Shown here in pieces: positions 23,070 to 35,120 of a stretch of 64,000 bases of DNA. This stretch comes from Sinonovacula constricta (taxonomy: Eukaryota > Mollusca > Bivalvia > Cardiida > Solecurtidae), in assembly GCA_007844125.1 (NCBI GenBank), contig CM017567.1:2847660-2911659 (forward strand). The letters are read 5' to 3'. The notes beneath the pieces were generated by a model. That model searched no databases. It saw only the letters and a list, made by a program, of their open reading frames with translations, and was not told the DNA's origin. Each line of letters opens with the position of its first letter. Positions within the stretch are counted from its first letter, which is position 1. The translations under genes were made by a program, and so were the position numbers.

Positions 23070-24830
23070 TCTTTGGAGAGACCGATTAAAGCGCTCCAGT
23101 TTGTGCCATTGTCAGTTGACCATTCCAAGGACCTATTGTTGGGTTTCTTTGAACACTATTAGGTTTCCTCTACACGTGAATTTAACACGTGTTTACATAA
23201 TAATCAACGCATTTGTTTAAATTGTATGTGCATTGATGTTGAGGACAACTTTCAGGCAGTGAGAGGTTGGAGTTTAAGGAAATTGGTTTAAGGACCCAGT
23301 TGGTCCCATTGCCAGAGGGCTGTCCCATTGCGGTGTTGTTGGTCTTTCTCTGTACATTGTTTTATTCCATCTTAGAGTAAATAAGACTTTGCTTCCTTTG
23401 TATTAAGCGTCAGTATTAGTAAATGTTTTGATTGCAGGAATATTACTTTGGAGAAAATCTTATGCTTTATTGAGGCGGGAACTTCAGAAAACCTTTTCTG
23501 TTCTGTTAATGTTTAAACAAGATTGGACTGCCTTTATAAACTGTATTAAGAATAGTAAAGTTTATTGTTTTTAATTTTATTTTCGCTTTCGGAGAACAAA
23601 CTTCAGGTTCTTCAAAACTGGAACCAATTAAATCACCCGCTGTTGGTCCCATTGACTGTTCCAAAGTATTGTTGTTGTTTTTCTCTAAATATTTGTATCG
23701 TCCGTGTATGTGTGAATACGATTTTGTTTCCATTGTAAATACTGTAAATAGAATAGTATAATTCGGTTTTATTTATGTGTACACTATTTTGAACTACTGC
23801 CCGCAAGGCAGCTGGAGCTAAACAACTGGCTTAAGCATTTCAGTTTGTCCCATTGCCTAAACACCGTTTCAATAATGTATTGTTGATTTGCCGCTGTATA
23901 TTTGTATCGTCCATCTTCTTTCTTTAAAAAGTGTATCTCTAATAATATAATTGTCTTCAGTTGCGTATACACTGCTTATGGGGAAAACTTCAGGTGTTTA
24001 GAGGTTAGCGCTCCAAAAACTGAGTAAAATACACCCTTTTTATCCAATTGCAAGGACATATTGCCTTTTCTCTGTGCATATTAGGATGTTCCGTTTATGT
24101 GCAAATAGGAAATTTACTTCCGTTGTAAATAGTTTAAATAGAATAGTTAAGCTTTTGATTTTCACTGTTTGGAGAAAAAAGGTTTATTCGAGGTGTGAGC
24201 TGAGCTCTAGAAACCGGTTTAAGCACGCAGTAGGTTATATTTACAATAGGTCTTTCCATGCACCATTAATGCTCTGAAAATATTATGTTGTGTCTATGTG
24301 TGAATAAGATTTTACATCCTTTGTAAATTGTGTAAATATAAGTGAATTTGTTTGCTTGTATTTGTATGTACACTGCTATTGTGAAACAACATCAGGTAGT
24401 TGGAGATCCACAAACATGTTTAAGCATTCAAATAAATCCCACTGCCCATTGACCGTTCCAAAGTGACATAATGTTTATTTTGAGTGAAATATTTTACTAC
24501 CTTTGTAAATAATGTAAATTGAAAAATTGATTTTTACTTTTAATTGCATTTGCACTGCTTTGAAGGACAACATGCAAGAAGTTGGAGGTTGGAGCTCAAA
24601 CTTGTTTAAGCTGACCAGTTTTCCCTATTGCAAAAGACCGCTCCAAGGCCGTATTGTTGATTTTTCGCTGTATATTTGTATGTGCGTCTATGTGAGGATA
24701 ATATTTTACTTTCTTTCCATATTGTATAAATTAAATAACATCGCTTTGTTCTTAACTGTCTGTACATTGCTATGGAGATGAACCTTCAGAAAGAATAAAG
24801 CAGAAGCTCTAGAAACCGACTAATGGACCC
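23070..24830 (+). repeat. Degenerate ~200-bp tandem array
   Basis: About eight diverged units with a period near 200 bp. Each holds an ACTTCAGG-like block, then TGGAG, then GGTTTAAGCA-like, CCCATTG, and GTGTGAATAAGATTTT / CCTTTGTAAAT / TGTAAATAGAATAGT blocks. The blocks recur near 23245, 23598, 23800, 23985, 24190, 24388 and 24567. It follows the 3' end of the ITAM-like receptor. No coding frame is conserved. Confidence 0.75.
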
Positions 24831-25319
24831 TAGCTGCAATTGCCAATTGTGAGCGGTTAATATGAGCTTATAGCTTTGCATGTTTAAAAATGGTCAACGA
24901 CTTTGTAGATAATTGCATTATTTCGTTTCGACAAGTTGCCAAGATAAATTATTGACATATCGCCTAGTAAGTTTTTAAGATAGCGTTATCTCTGATATAG
25001 AGCAATAAGACACCTTATGAATGTGTAAATATGCTAAGAAATTAACTCTGACTATGTAGTTAATATGCATATTAAATATATACATTTTTCTTTTGTTTAT
25101 GAAAATAAAATAGTCAATATTTTGAATTATGATTATGTAATTGATCTATTTATTGAAATTTATTTTGCATGTTGTTTTATTTCACTTACGCAAGACATGT
25201 ATATACTATTGCCTTTTGTTATGATTTTATATATTTGGGGGAGTTTGTCTTAAGAAACATATAAGCAATATTGTGATGGTTAGTATAGTGACGTTTAGCT
25301 ATTATTGGTGGAGAAAACC
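24831..25319. other. Gene-free stretch
   Basis: AT-rich sequence with no recognised exon, RNA gene or repeat. Confidence 0.4.
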
Positions 25320-25475
25320 TCAAGCAATTGCCTGAGTAAAACCAACGACGCACCGCAGGGCCGCTGAAAGACGTCCTTACCTAAAGATTTTCGCCAAAGA
25401 CGAGATTCGAACACAGGAAGGGCAATAGACTCAGAGGAACTGGGCAACTCTACCTACCAGGCCATGGGTGTTCGT
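25320..25475 (-). repeat. tRNA-derived SINE-like head
   Basis: On the minus strand an A-box-like TGGCCTGGTAGG (25464-25453) is followed about 40 bases later by the B box GTTCGAATC (25412-25404). This is the order and spacing of a Pol III internal promoter, and the ~150 bp block is more GC-rich than its flanks. It cannot be folded into a proper tRNA by eye, so a SINE is the better call. Confidence 0.42.
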
Positions 25476-25994
25476 TTAGGTGTTTTTGTACGATTCTCTA
25501 TATGAAGATTATGTAAATAACATTGTACAATTATATTCTAAATCATTGTTTTGTTATATTCTTAACATTCCACGTTGGATAAGTCCAGTGAGAACAATGA
25601 CGCACTAGGATACCATAACATTAACAAATGATCGGGCATTCAGATTAATAAAAGGTCTTAGTAAACTAGAAAGTTACTTAACGTGTACGTTTTAACCTAC
25701 AGCCACTGTAAGCTTTAATCATTATTGCCGTAATTAGTGCGCTAAAATATAACATTTGTAGTAAACCTTAAGATCTTTGAAAGGGATCTTTTTTGAAGGA
25801 AATATAAAGTTTTACTTACAATGACTTAATTATATATTATCTAACGGTAGATCAGTTTATGCAATATTTAATGTTCAGTCTCCAATATATAAAAATAAAA
25901 CCCCAAAAAAATTTACACTGTCCCAGTTATCATATATTTCATTGATAATTCAAGAAACACTGATTTATTTGAATTACTCAAAAGATTTGTCCAC

Positions 25995-26745
25995 TTACAA
26001 TAGGTAAATAAGAAAAGGTCCTATCAAAACTCTCACAGATATATACATTTTATCTACCAGTAGACAAAGGCAAACAAGGTAAATGCAAATGTGAAGAAAA
26101 ACAACAACACAGAGACGGCACATAACACACATAAAGAAAATCCATCAGTTACCGCCATGGACCGGTCAATCGGCAAAAGGGCCAACTGGGGTGCTTAAAC
26201 CTGGTTTGTGGAGCGCTCCAACCTCGCACTTCCTGAAGGTTTTTCTAGCAAACAAATAGTGTAAATAACAACATCCCGTCAAAGTGAAACAACTAACAGT
26301 AAGCACCTGCATCGGGAGTTAAAACAGATACAATGAACTTATATACATACATAACAACTAGCAACAAAATAAACTATAAACATATGTACAGTAGATAAAA
26401 GCCTCGGCAACGTAAAAACAAAAATCCCAAACGAGAGATCATTTTGAAATAAAACAACCCATGCGCTGATATATTATAAGATATTATAGGAACAAATAAA
26501 ACAGCCCAAGCGCTGATATATAACAAGATCAATTTAAATATGGCATATAATGCCATGACATCATGTTCCAAAAGTGTCAAAAGTGAAATGTAAAAAATAC
26601 GAAAGAAAACAACGAAATTTAGAAAACAACCTACCAACAAAATAAAACGTAGTATTGTTTAGAGCTAATAATTTAAAAAAGAAAAAAAGTTCATGAAAAG
26701 CCGAGGATTTATCCGCAGTTGGCATATTATATGTAAGAAAGGTAC
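25995..26745 (+). repeat. Dispersed repeat R3, copy with full core
   Basis: It aligns over some 700 bp with 43431-44080, from AATAGGTAAATAAGAAAAGG through GGGGTGCTTAAACCTGG, GGAGCGCTCCA and GTAAGCACCTGCATCGGGAG to CCGAGGATTTATCCGCAGTT. Two shorter diverged relatives lie at 7840-7965 and 29020-29225. No conserved open frame; probably a non-autonomous mobile element. Confidence 0.85.
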
Positions 26746-27505
26746 TAAAAATCCCGATGTTATACCTACTGTGCAATCTCACGTAAAGGGTATGGAGACT
26801 GCTCAAGTTGTCTCACCTATATAGGGCACGACTGGAGAGATGAAGAGACAAGAATACAAATCAACTTTCAATAACTACAATTGATTTAATAGGACACTGT
26901 TATGGTTTACTGATTAATGTTTAGGAAAATGTTGCAAGGCACTTTCTTACATTAAACCTATGTATATTATCTTTCTTACGTTACCTTCACAACGATAGAT
27001 ATTTATATAAGAATGTCACCTGCAAAGTTTCCATGGTTGTTGATAAATTTTGATCAAACGTTAAATGAGGCTAATATTTCGACTAGCATGTTGTCAGTAA
27101 AGCCAAGTTCAAAGTGTAAAATGGTAAATATTTACATAAAATCACTTATGATGTTTCCGTTGACTGGAATATTTTGGGGCGATATATGAAGGGTCTTAAT
27201 AATGACAAGTCCAATCGGAGCCGAAATAACAGACGGATTTACTACCGTGTCTGTGCAAATTGTCATTTGCTTCCTTAACCAATGAGATACGCGTTAAAAT
27301 ATGGATGATGAATTTAAATCATATTGATCTTTTAACGTTTATATGGTAGCGTGTTTCAGTTCACGCCAATCATTGTATGGGTTGACAGCATTTGGTAAAA
27401 TATCCCATTGACGTTTAAAACTATTTGACGTACAGTTAAATCAATGCATGCTTTCAAGCCTTTTTTTTATTTTCAACTCGACAGAGAACTTGCCTGTCAT
27501 TAAAG
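26746..27505. other. Gene-free stretch
   Basis: No exon or ordered repeat is recognised between repeat R3 and the fold-back region. Confidence 0.4.
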
Positions 27506-27509
27506 GGGT

Positions 27510-28220
27510 GGTCACATCTACGATTTTGCACGTAGTTACACGTAGTCCGTCTTGAACGTACTAACATGTAGTTACACGTACTTAAACGTAGACTTACTAC
27601 TGTTAACTAGGGTTGAAGTACGTAGAATCTCTAGTTATTTATGTGTCAACATACGGTTAACTACGTGTAAGTACGGTTAACTACGTTTAAGTACGATTAA
27701 AATGGTACGGTTAAACCAAGTCATCAGTACGGTAAACTACGTGTTACTGCGGATCACTACGTACGAGGTACGGTTTAAGTACGTGTGAGTACGGTAAACT
27801 AGGGATAACTACGTGTAGCTGCGGTTTCAAATCATGGTCGCACCTGCGAAGTTCAGAATGGCCAAGCCCTATCGGAGCTCGAACCGACATTTCCTACTTG
27901 CGTCCACAGGAAACGATAATTGGAGTCTACCAATGCCATCAGTAGGATATATTCAAATCCCTTGTAATTATGGTAGGTAAATCCTGAAAAACATTACATT
28001 GAACCATATTTGTATAACTTGAATGCATTATATTGTCAACCATTATCTCTTTGTAGAAGACAAATAACATCAATTTAATTTTAGGTTACACGTAGTCAAT
28101 TTGTATTGTTAACATAACTAATAATTTGACCGTACCTCGAACGTAGCAAAACCGTAGTAGACCCTAGTTAACCGTAGCGTTGCAAGAAGTTCATATCGTT
28201 TCTTCATGTATACTACGTGT
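27510..28220. repeat. Fold-back region of ACGTAGTTA motifs
   Basis: From 27523 to 27600 the motif occurs as ACGTAGTTACACGTA and ACTTAAACGTAG. From 27655 to 27820 it occurs as the reverse complement, TAACTACGTGTAAGTACGGT and CTACGTTTAAGTAC. Further motif copies in mixed form lie at 28085-28185 (ACACGTAGTC, CCCTAGTTAACCGTAG). The halves could pair into a long imperfect hairpin. It resembles a fold-back or MITE-type element with internally repeated terminal inverted repeats. Confidence 0.6.
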
Positions 28221-28261
28221 ATACTAAAAAGTAGTTTTAAAAACATATTACATATCCGTTA

Positions 28262-28338
<77 letters not shown>

Positions 28339-28415
28339 ATAATAATAATAATAATAATAATGGTAATAATAATAAGAAGAATTATATTATTAATAATAAA
28401 GGTAATAATAATAAT

Positions 28416-28479
<64 letters not shown>

Positions 28480-28530
28480 TTGATCATAACCATAATTGTA
28501 CAAATAATCACAACACACACACACACAAAG
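28262..28530 (+). repeat. (TAC)n, (TAA)n and (CA)n microsatellites
   Basis: A pure (TAC)n tract (28262-28337) passes into interrupted (TAA)n (28338-28476) and, after a short gap, a brief (CA)n (28508-28527). Open frames here are low-complexity artefacts. Confidence 0.95.
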
Positions 28531-29019
28531 ATTAGATTTGTCTATAAATCATCAAAAAAATCTTAAATTAATGGTTCACTTGCTAACCACCTGTAGAAGG
28601 AGAGGTAAACTACATTTAAAGGGAGATAAAACAACAACAATTATATTCACTTCGACTTAAATGGATTGTTCCTCTTTAAGGACGAATGATTAGTTAGTGC
28701 TTTTTCATTTTCTGTATTGGCACTCATTAAAGAAAATTTAATAACATCATGCCATCTTCTTATTTTTCGTTTATGCATTAATCGACATTGTTTTCAGAGC
28801 TGCCTTTTTAAATGTTTATTATACCCACAAAGGTTAGACTGTTTCTTAAAATATTATTACTTTGGATACATTTATTGTTTAAATAAATGTAAATCGATAT
28901 CCTAAAAGTGCTGACACAAGAAAAAAAAGATTTCTTTGTATGAATATTTGCTTGATCAAAGTCAAAGTCAAGAACATAATAGCGAACACCGTTACATTGT
29001 TTCGAGATCTAGATGTCTA
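28531..29019. other. Gene-free stretch
   Basis: AT-rich sequence without a recognised exon or repeat. Confidence 0.4.
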
Positions 29020-29225
29020 TTATACTAACATGACACAGCCTTCTAGTTAGTTGCGGATGATAGGACATTTTGGTTTGGTCTTTAAACCAATTTACCGAGC
29101 GCTCTAAACTCGCATTTCCTGACGTTTTTAACAATGAAAACATCGTAAAAATACCACATTTAAATGAAAAAACAAACAAAAAACAACAAACAAACAAACT
29201 TACAGAAAGTTGTAAGTACCGGAAG
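29020..29225 (+). repeat. Diverged copy of dispersed repeat R3
   Basis: GGTCTTTAAACC, GAGCGCTCTAAACTCGCATTTCCTGA with CGTTTTT matches the R3 core with substitutions. Only the central ~200 bp is present. Confidence 0.5.
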
Positions 29226-29582
29226 TAAACAACTCAACAGAGGATACTACCTATATCCATCATAACAGAATATGCATTTTACACTTTACATTTAACAGTA
29301 CACTATAAGCACTATAGGCACTTCATTATATATGATATAATTGCCTCTTATACTTAACACTTTGTACAGGGACATCAGTCGGAAAAAAGTAGTCAAAGAT
29401 GATTAAAACTAGTTAATGATTTCTCATGATATAGAAGCAGTGACGTCATTTGAAATAACTACCTACAATTTTCTAACAAGAGAAAATCATCAAATTCTTT
29501 AGAAAACACGTGCAATGCTATAAGAATGCTATCCGAACCTGCGGAAAAAATAAGTATAGCTAACGAGCTCATAGAATGATAC

Positions 29583-29590
29583 TATAAAAG
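29583..29590 (+). promoter_or_regulatory. Possible TATA box
   Basis: TATAAAAG would place a transcript start near 29613. An ATG at 29638 opens a frame with a hydrophobic stretch (VCVLVLLTL) that could, through a GTATTT donor after 29728, join the exon at 31546 in phase 1. This would be an alternative first exon for the chitin-binding-like receptor. It is weaker than the exon pair at 31187 and 31331. Confidence 0.25.
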
Positions 29591-30354
29591 GTCGAGACAT
29601 CACCTGCAAATGGATTGTAAAATAATTACGAGAGTCAATGTCGCGAAGTGATCCGTACTGTGTCGTCTCTGTGTGGAGAGTTTGTGTGTTGGTTTTATTA
29701 ACCCTCGAATTCCACCTTATGGTATTTGGTATTTGGCGAGCATCAGTATTCCAGATGCTTACAAGAAAGAGTTCAGATGTGAAACATACAAGGCACCGTA
29801 GGGAGCATAGCTGTAAACAAGAAAATGGCTATCATGTGGACTTAACACTCTATTTATACTGTTGATTCATTACATAAATAGTTTAGAGTAAAGGACCATA
29901 AATCTGATAGGAGCTAGACTATCACCTACTTTGATTTCTTCCTTGTTGTCTGCTACATCTGTAATTACATTGCTTAAACTGCATACTCAGTTGCTTTTGT
30001 TAAGCAACACCTGCGAATTCCTATTATGTCAGCTTCTTATCTATAATTGTAAGTTACACTTTATTTTTGATAGCTACACTGTTAAAAAGCGGAACACTCG
30101 ATTCTTTTCTCCAGAAAGGGCCTCTCAGAACAACTGCGACATCGTGTTATTGACTGCTACAATATCTTTCCCATAAAAGGCGTATTTCATCAGAAGCACC
30201 GCCCTCAGGAGCAACGCCAACATTTGTATTCCAGACAATTATCTGTGTGGAGACACGAGTCGTTACTCATATATAAGGAAGAACAGGAGAGTTGGAAAAA
30301 AATGAATTCCAACCGCTTTGTCAAAATAACGGCTTTAAATAAAAAAATGTTGGA

Positions 30355-30475
30355 TAATGCACACACATGCACACACACACACATACACACACACACACTC
30401 ACACACACGCACGTACTCATACGCACATACACAAGGACGCACGCGCGCGCACACACACACAGACACACACATGCA
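30355..30475 (+). repeat. Imperfect (CA)n microsatellite
   Basis: An alternating CA-rich tract with CGCGCG and other interruptions. Open frames across it are artefacts. Confidence 0.95.
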
Positions 30476-31186
30476 TACAAATGTTGTAGGTACCATCTAT
30501 GTTTTTTATTATCCGAGATCAGCGTACGAAAATAATCGATCAATGATAATTATGTCTATTAGGAAAGTCATGTTTACATTTGACAACAAATATGCAAAAT
30601 TCCTTATAAAATTTGTGAACTAGTGAACTATAATGTCTTTAAAAATCGTTTAAACATGTACTACTGCAAACTTGTCAGAGAAATCGTTGCATTGTTTTAA
30701 ACATGTTTAAATTGTAAATTGTTCCTTGTCAACACAAATTATATTTCTGATCATGTAGTGGACATGTTTATTCGTTCTGAAATTTGTTCAATTCTTAAAA
30801 TGGTTTGTAAAATTTCCCATATTTACATGTAAGTATATGTGTATGTATAAGCGACATCAAATGTATGACCCTAATATTCCGAAATAAATGCTTAAGGAAG
30901 TTTCATGGCCTCTCCCACTTGACCGTCCTACTCCTCTCTTCCGGATGATTCCCTCGACATCAAGGATACACTTGTAGAATGTGATATAGCCATCTTAAGT
31001 GTCGTATATGCTTACTATGTGCCTCAGTTATGGAGTAACGCACTGGAACGTCAATAGAGAGCAGATAGCAATAAACTTATCATATATGTGAACGGATATA
31101 CAAAAGATGCTTGCTTTTCTCACACACCAAAACATTCCGGATGTTTGTGATCTATTGCATCGGCTTGAAAATTAGGTTATGGTAAA

Positions 31187-34100
31187 ATGCCTGTTGTATT
31201 ATTCAGTAAGTTTGTGCTAATCTTCCTTACTGCGTCTTCCTCGATACCTTCTTGTGAGTTTTCTCATCCTGTTGTCTTTCTTTTGACATATTCTACTGTA
31301 CCTGCGTAAACTAATCTAATGATTCAACAGCAACAACTATTATTACTTCTTCCGTTGATACAACGGTTAAATGTAGTACGTTTACCTTCAAATGTATTTT
31401 CATACAATGAGATAGTGCGTACATAAAAGAAAAATATTGTATAGGCTAGTGGCTTTCATGTTTTGCTATGTATTTTGCCTTTTTCTAAGTTTATTATAGC
31501 ATTTATTATATTTAATGTGTACTATTTTAACGGTTCTGTTTGCAGAAGGATGTAACATCGACGTACAAAATCTAAACGACGGGTATGCCCTTGATCCGTG
31601 CAATTGTTCCACCTACTACGTGGTTAGGAGTGGGGGACTAGGGGGCCAGGAGCAAACTTTAATTACGTGCTCAGAAGATAGGCTGTGGAACTTCCGGAAC
31701 AAGAGATGCGAACTCCTTCAAAGCGTATTGCAGTCTCAGGCTTGTGACCCAAACAATCCATGGAATAGGTGTCTTGCGCCACTAGGTGAGCTTTTTATTT
31801 TTCGTTTATATATGAGTAAATGAAATGTTTTTTTTATTGGCAGTAGATATCTTACAAAAATATACAAGAATATACAAGAATATATATATTACTGATTAGT
31901 ACTAATAATCTTTAAAAACGTTTTGATGTCACCAGTAATTGCAAATTTTCTTCATTTTTTTTCGTCAAATGTGGGTGTAACCTCCCCTAAACTGGTTGCT
32001 TGACCCTGCTGAATCGACCTGTCCGTTTAATGGATATGTTTTGAAATAACATTATGAAAATATCAACTTATTACAAAAACACACTAAACATGCAAACGCA
32101 AAACCAGTTTACAATACCATATAATTCTTTTCTGAGAAATCATCATTAAGTTTAATAGAAATTACACTTTGCAAGAATAATTTCTTTTACCATTTTTTGT
32201 ATGATGACAACTATTTTAACACATTTTTAAATTTGATTTTCATAGAGCTGTAAAATATAAACATTGGTTGCAAACATACGAAGAGGTATGTATTATCAAG
32301 GCCTTTAATAAATTTTGCGTAGACAAAAATGTAGTGCATTGTTCATGCATACTAAACAACTAAATAAATGTTATAATACGTTACTGGTTTTAAAGACAAA
32401 ATCACATTTTCAACAAATATTAAAATAAAGTAACCAAAAGAAAAAAACACATTATCATAGGCTTTTCTTTCCCGAAGAAGACTGTATGATGTCGTTAAAA
32501 GAGCTTGGTACCTATTTATTGTTCAGTAAAAAACAGCACAACAACCGTATTTAATACCTTTTAAAATTGAGATGAGGAATGCAAAAAAGCTTCAAAACGA
32601 GTAGTTTGTTAAAAGAAACAACAGTAAAAACGTTGAGACATCTGGTGTATTTGAATTGCCTATCAAATGTTCTGTACAGCTTCATGAAAATACGAGCGAA
32701 AGAGCGAAAAGTATAAGAGAAAATGAAAACAATAAATAGAACAACTATGTCAATGCATTTATTTCATTTAAGACAAAAGGCGTAATCGAAAGAATGTTTA
32801 AAAATGATAAAATAATATAGGCATCTAGAAATCCTGAAATTTGACTACAGTATTAACAATAATTACACATTAACATTTAATTTTGAAATTTAAATTATTA
32901 TCTACTGAACATACATTCTGTTGGCCCACAAAACTATTTCTTGTCGCTAATTTGCCAGACGACCACAAGATTCGCCGCCAGTGTATCCTCGAGGGCCACA
33001 ATTACCCCGCCATTTCAGACGGTTCCAAAATTCATTCGATGCCTTTCTCAAACCAGAACCAAGCGGCCAATATGGAGTTAGCCTTGGCCGCTTTTGTCGC
33101 TGGCGTCGTCATCACCATCTTCCTCATTGCGATCATTCTTACATTTTGTGGTTTATCCAGACTGAGGTATGTAGGATAGGTCATTATCGAGTACCGATTG
33201 CAAAAGCGTGTTTTTGTATCCTTGTTTGGTGTATGGTATTTATCCTTTTATTCCAGTATTGTCATCACCATCTTCACCATCTGAAGGATTCGCACCTTTT
33301 GTAACCCATTACGATTGAGCTATATTAAATAATTAATCGTCGTCCATGTATCATTCGCACATATTTAACCTTTATTTTGTCTCCCATGATTTGAATAAGA
33401 AATTTACCCATTGTATTGTCGGCATCTACATCACCGCCTTTCGCCTCGCCATTATGTTCACCCACGTGGTTTATCCTAACTGATCTATGCAACACAACTC
33501 ATTGTCCCCGATTAATGCCAATTGCGAAAACCTAAGTGTTTACAATCATATTTGCTTCGCTGTTTAAGGTTTAAGTATTTGCTATTTAATGACCGGCGTC
33601 ATCATCACCGTATTCCTAATGGATAGGCTACCCTGTTTTGATTGATTTAAATTGATGTATGTTGGCTTATAAACTTATTTAATTAATATATAACAAGCGT
33701 ATTGCAATTCCATTATTGTTAATTCGATGATTTTAGTTTGATTTAGCTGCTTTATTAGCTGGTTATACATCCTGATTACTCAACAATCTAATTGGTAATG
33801 TGTCATTGTACAAACTGATTTCAGACTGCCATGCAAACTAACTGAGCTCCTGAATAAAAAGATAACTTTCGGGAAGAAAGATAAAAACTACGTGACGAGT
33901 ACAAAAATCACATCCACGAAGACAATTAAGTCAAAAAAGAAAACAGAGTACAGCAAACCTACTCGAGAAACTGCAATTGCAACAGTCACTGTTGATTATG
34001 ATGAGATTTCGGGGACAGAACAGGTAATTGTGTGTCTTTAACATATATCGAACCCAACAGACACCCATCCCAAATAGTTTCTTAGTTAAATGACTCCAAT

Positions 34101-35120
34101 TCATGTATTCCTTGACAGGTATGTCTTCAATTAAGACCAAGGTATCATAATTGGGCTAGTGTAATGATTTGTTTCAAAATGTCAGACAATTATTACCAAG
34201 CGGATTAATTGACAAATGATTTGATGTAACAGCGTACCACTAAGATGTTGTAAAGTCATGTAGGTGGTCCGATTACCAACACATAGAATAGACCTAAACA
34301 CATTTTCTTCACATTAGGATTGGAATACAGTTGATAAAAAGTAAGTTGATGTTTTAAAGAAATGTCATCTATTAGTTTTTAACCGAACGAGTTTTCAAAT
34401 GTGGATACTTTTTTCCTTTATCTGGTTAAATGGTTTGTCTCACTTTAGATGACATGTTAAAATTAAAATTGAAGATGTATCTGTCTGTAGCTAGTGGTTG
34501 TTAAATGTGCTATATATACATTTCTTTCTTCTATGGGCTTTTTCCAATATTCCAATTTATAGATTTATCAAGTGGTCTTTTGTATCTCTCCCCAACCTTT
34601 ACCTATGTTTACTTGTCTATTTACTTAAACAATGCGTTTTTATCTAGGAAAATCTGGGAAAAGTGTGTATGTATAGTTAAGAAGTACGAATAATCGATTT
34701 CTATCGGGATTATATGAACATGTCGTCTTTAATGCTATATCAGGGCCGTACGAATAAAGCACCCAGTACATGTTTAAAAATTATGATGCCCCCAACCCCC
34801 ATCGCCATCATTAATATGAAGTTCTTTTAAAACACATTATCTAATGATAATCATAATTCTTGTTTCAAACTTGTATTGAATTATTTGAACACTTATAGGA
34901 CAGCCGAGGGAGCCAAAGACATTACCTCACGGCTGTTTCCTCAGATACTGAGGTCAAGGTCATCTCACAAACGACGCACGTGTCACGTGGTCAAGCCTTG
35001 CCACAAGAATTACTGATAAGGAAAGAACCTTTAATTATTCCGCCATCGCCGGGAAACCGCAGTGTACACACAGCCGTGGTGACATCATCCCCACATAGAA
35101 AACCAATTATGCCAGATTGA
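31187..35120 (+). CDS. Chitin-binding-like single-pass membrane receptor (6 coding exons)
   Basis: Coding exons: 31187-31253, 31331-31375, 31546-31785, 32959-33166, 33825-34023, 34899-35120. They total 981 bp in one frame, giving 326 residues. Exon 1 is a signal peptide (MPVVLFSKFVLIFLTASSS) with donor GTGAGT; exon 2 is a 45-bp Ser/Thr exon with donor GTACGT. Residues 37-126 are cysteine-rich with LNDGYALDPCNCSTYY and LITCSEDRLWNFRNKRC, like a type-2 chitin-binding (peritrophin) domain, though the cysteine spacing is unusual. A membrane helix covers about 158-181. The tail is Lys/Thr/Ser-rich, with YDEI at Y245 (close to the pYEEI ligand of Src SH2 domains), YLTAV at Y262 and a PPSPGNR stretch. 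Poly(A) signal at 35449. The ligand is not known. The first two exons are the least certain part. Confidence 0.65.
31546..31785 (+). CDS. Chitin-binding-like domain exon
   Basis: Phase 1 at both ends (acceptor CTGTTTGCAG, donor GTGAGC). Its 79 full codons hold seven cysteines and the peritrophin-type pattern Cys...DGYALDP-Cys...Tyr-Tyr...Cys...Trp-Asn-Phe...Cys. In known domains of this class the aromatic residues contact chitin. The third-to-fourth cysteine segment is altered (CNCSTYYVV), so binding cannot be assumed. Confidence 0.6.
32959..33166 (+). CDS. Transmembrane exon of the chitin-binding-like receptor
   Basis: Acceptor ATTTGCCAG, donor GTATGT. It encodes a short stem with one cysteine, a hydrophobic helix (LALAAFVAGVVITIFLIAII) and the stop-transfer residues SRLR. 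It enters in phase 1 and leaves in phase 2, the same pattern as the transmembrane exons of the ITAM-like receptor and the phosphatase. Confidence 0.75.
33240..33670 (+). repeat. Degenerate tandem copies of the transmembrane exon end
   Basis: Three decayed units, about 165-170 bp apart, echo the 3' part of the exon at 33098-33175 (GTCATCACCATCTTCCTCAT...GTTTATCC...CTGA). They lie near 33255 (GTCATCACCATCTTCACCAT), 33420 (CATCTACATCACC...GTTTATCC) and 33593 (CGTCATCATCACCGTATTCC). None keeps a splice donor and an open frame together. They look like old tandem duplications of an exon edge. Confidence 0.5.
34318..34340 (+). other. Possible 23-bp cassette mini-exon
   Basis: TTCTTCACATTAG precedes, and a perfect GTAAGT donor follows, 23 bases (GATTGGAATACAGTTGATAA and three more). 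It lies in the intron between the last two exons of the chitin-binding-like receptor. Inclusion would shift the frame by two and replace the 73-residue end with a shorter basic tail ending at a TGA near 35015. Skipping keeps the long frame. Confidence 0.35.

Noticed and set aside
30205..30623. His/Thr-rich and Cys/Val-rich frames
   Set aside because: They come from the (CA)n tract; no start, splice or domain evidence.
31515..31545. ATG at 31515 (MCTILTVLFA) as the start of the chitin-binding-like receptor
   Set aside because: The sequence just before 31546 is a good acceptor (CTGTTTGCAG), and two upstream exons with strong donors join it in frame. It stays a minor alternative.
31187..31785. 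Direct splice of 31253 to 31546
   Set aside because: It would create a TAA at the junction; the 45-bp exon at 31331-31375 is needed to keep the frame.
34318..34340. The 23-bp segment as a constant exon
   Set aside because: Constant inclusion would discard the long, protein-like final frame; skipping joins phase 0 to phase 0.
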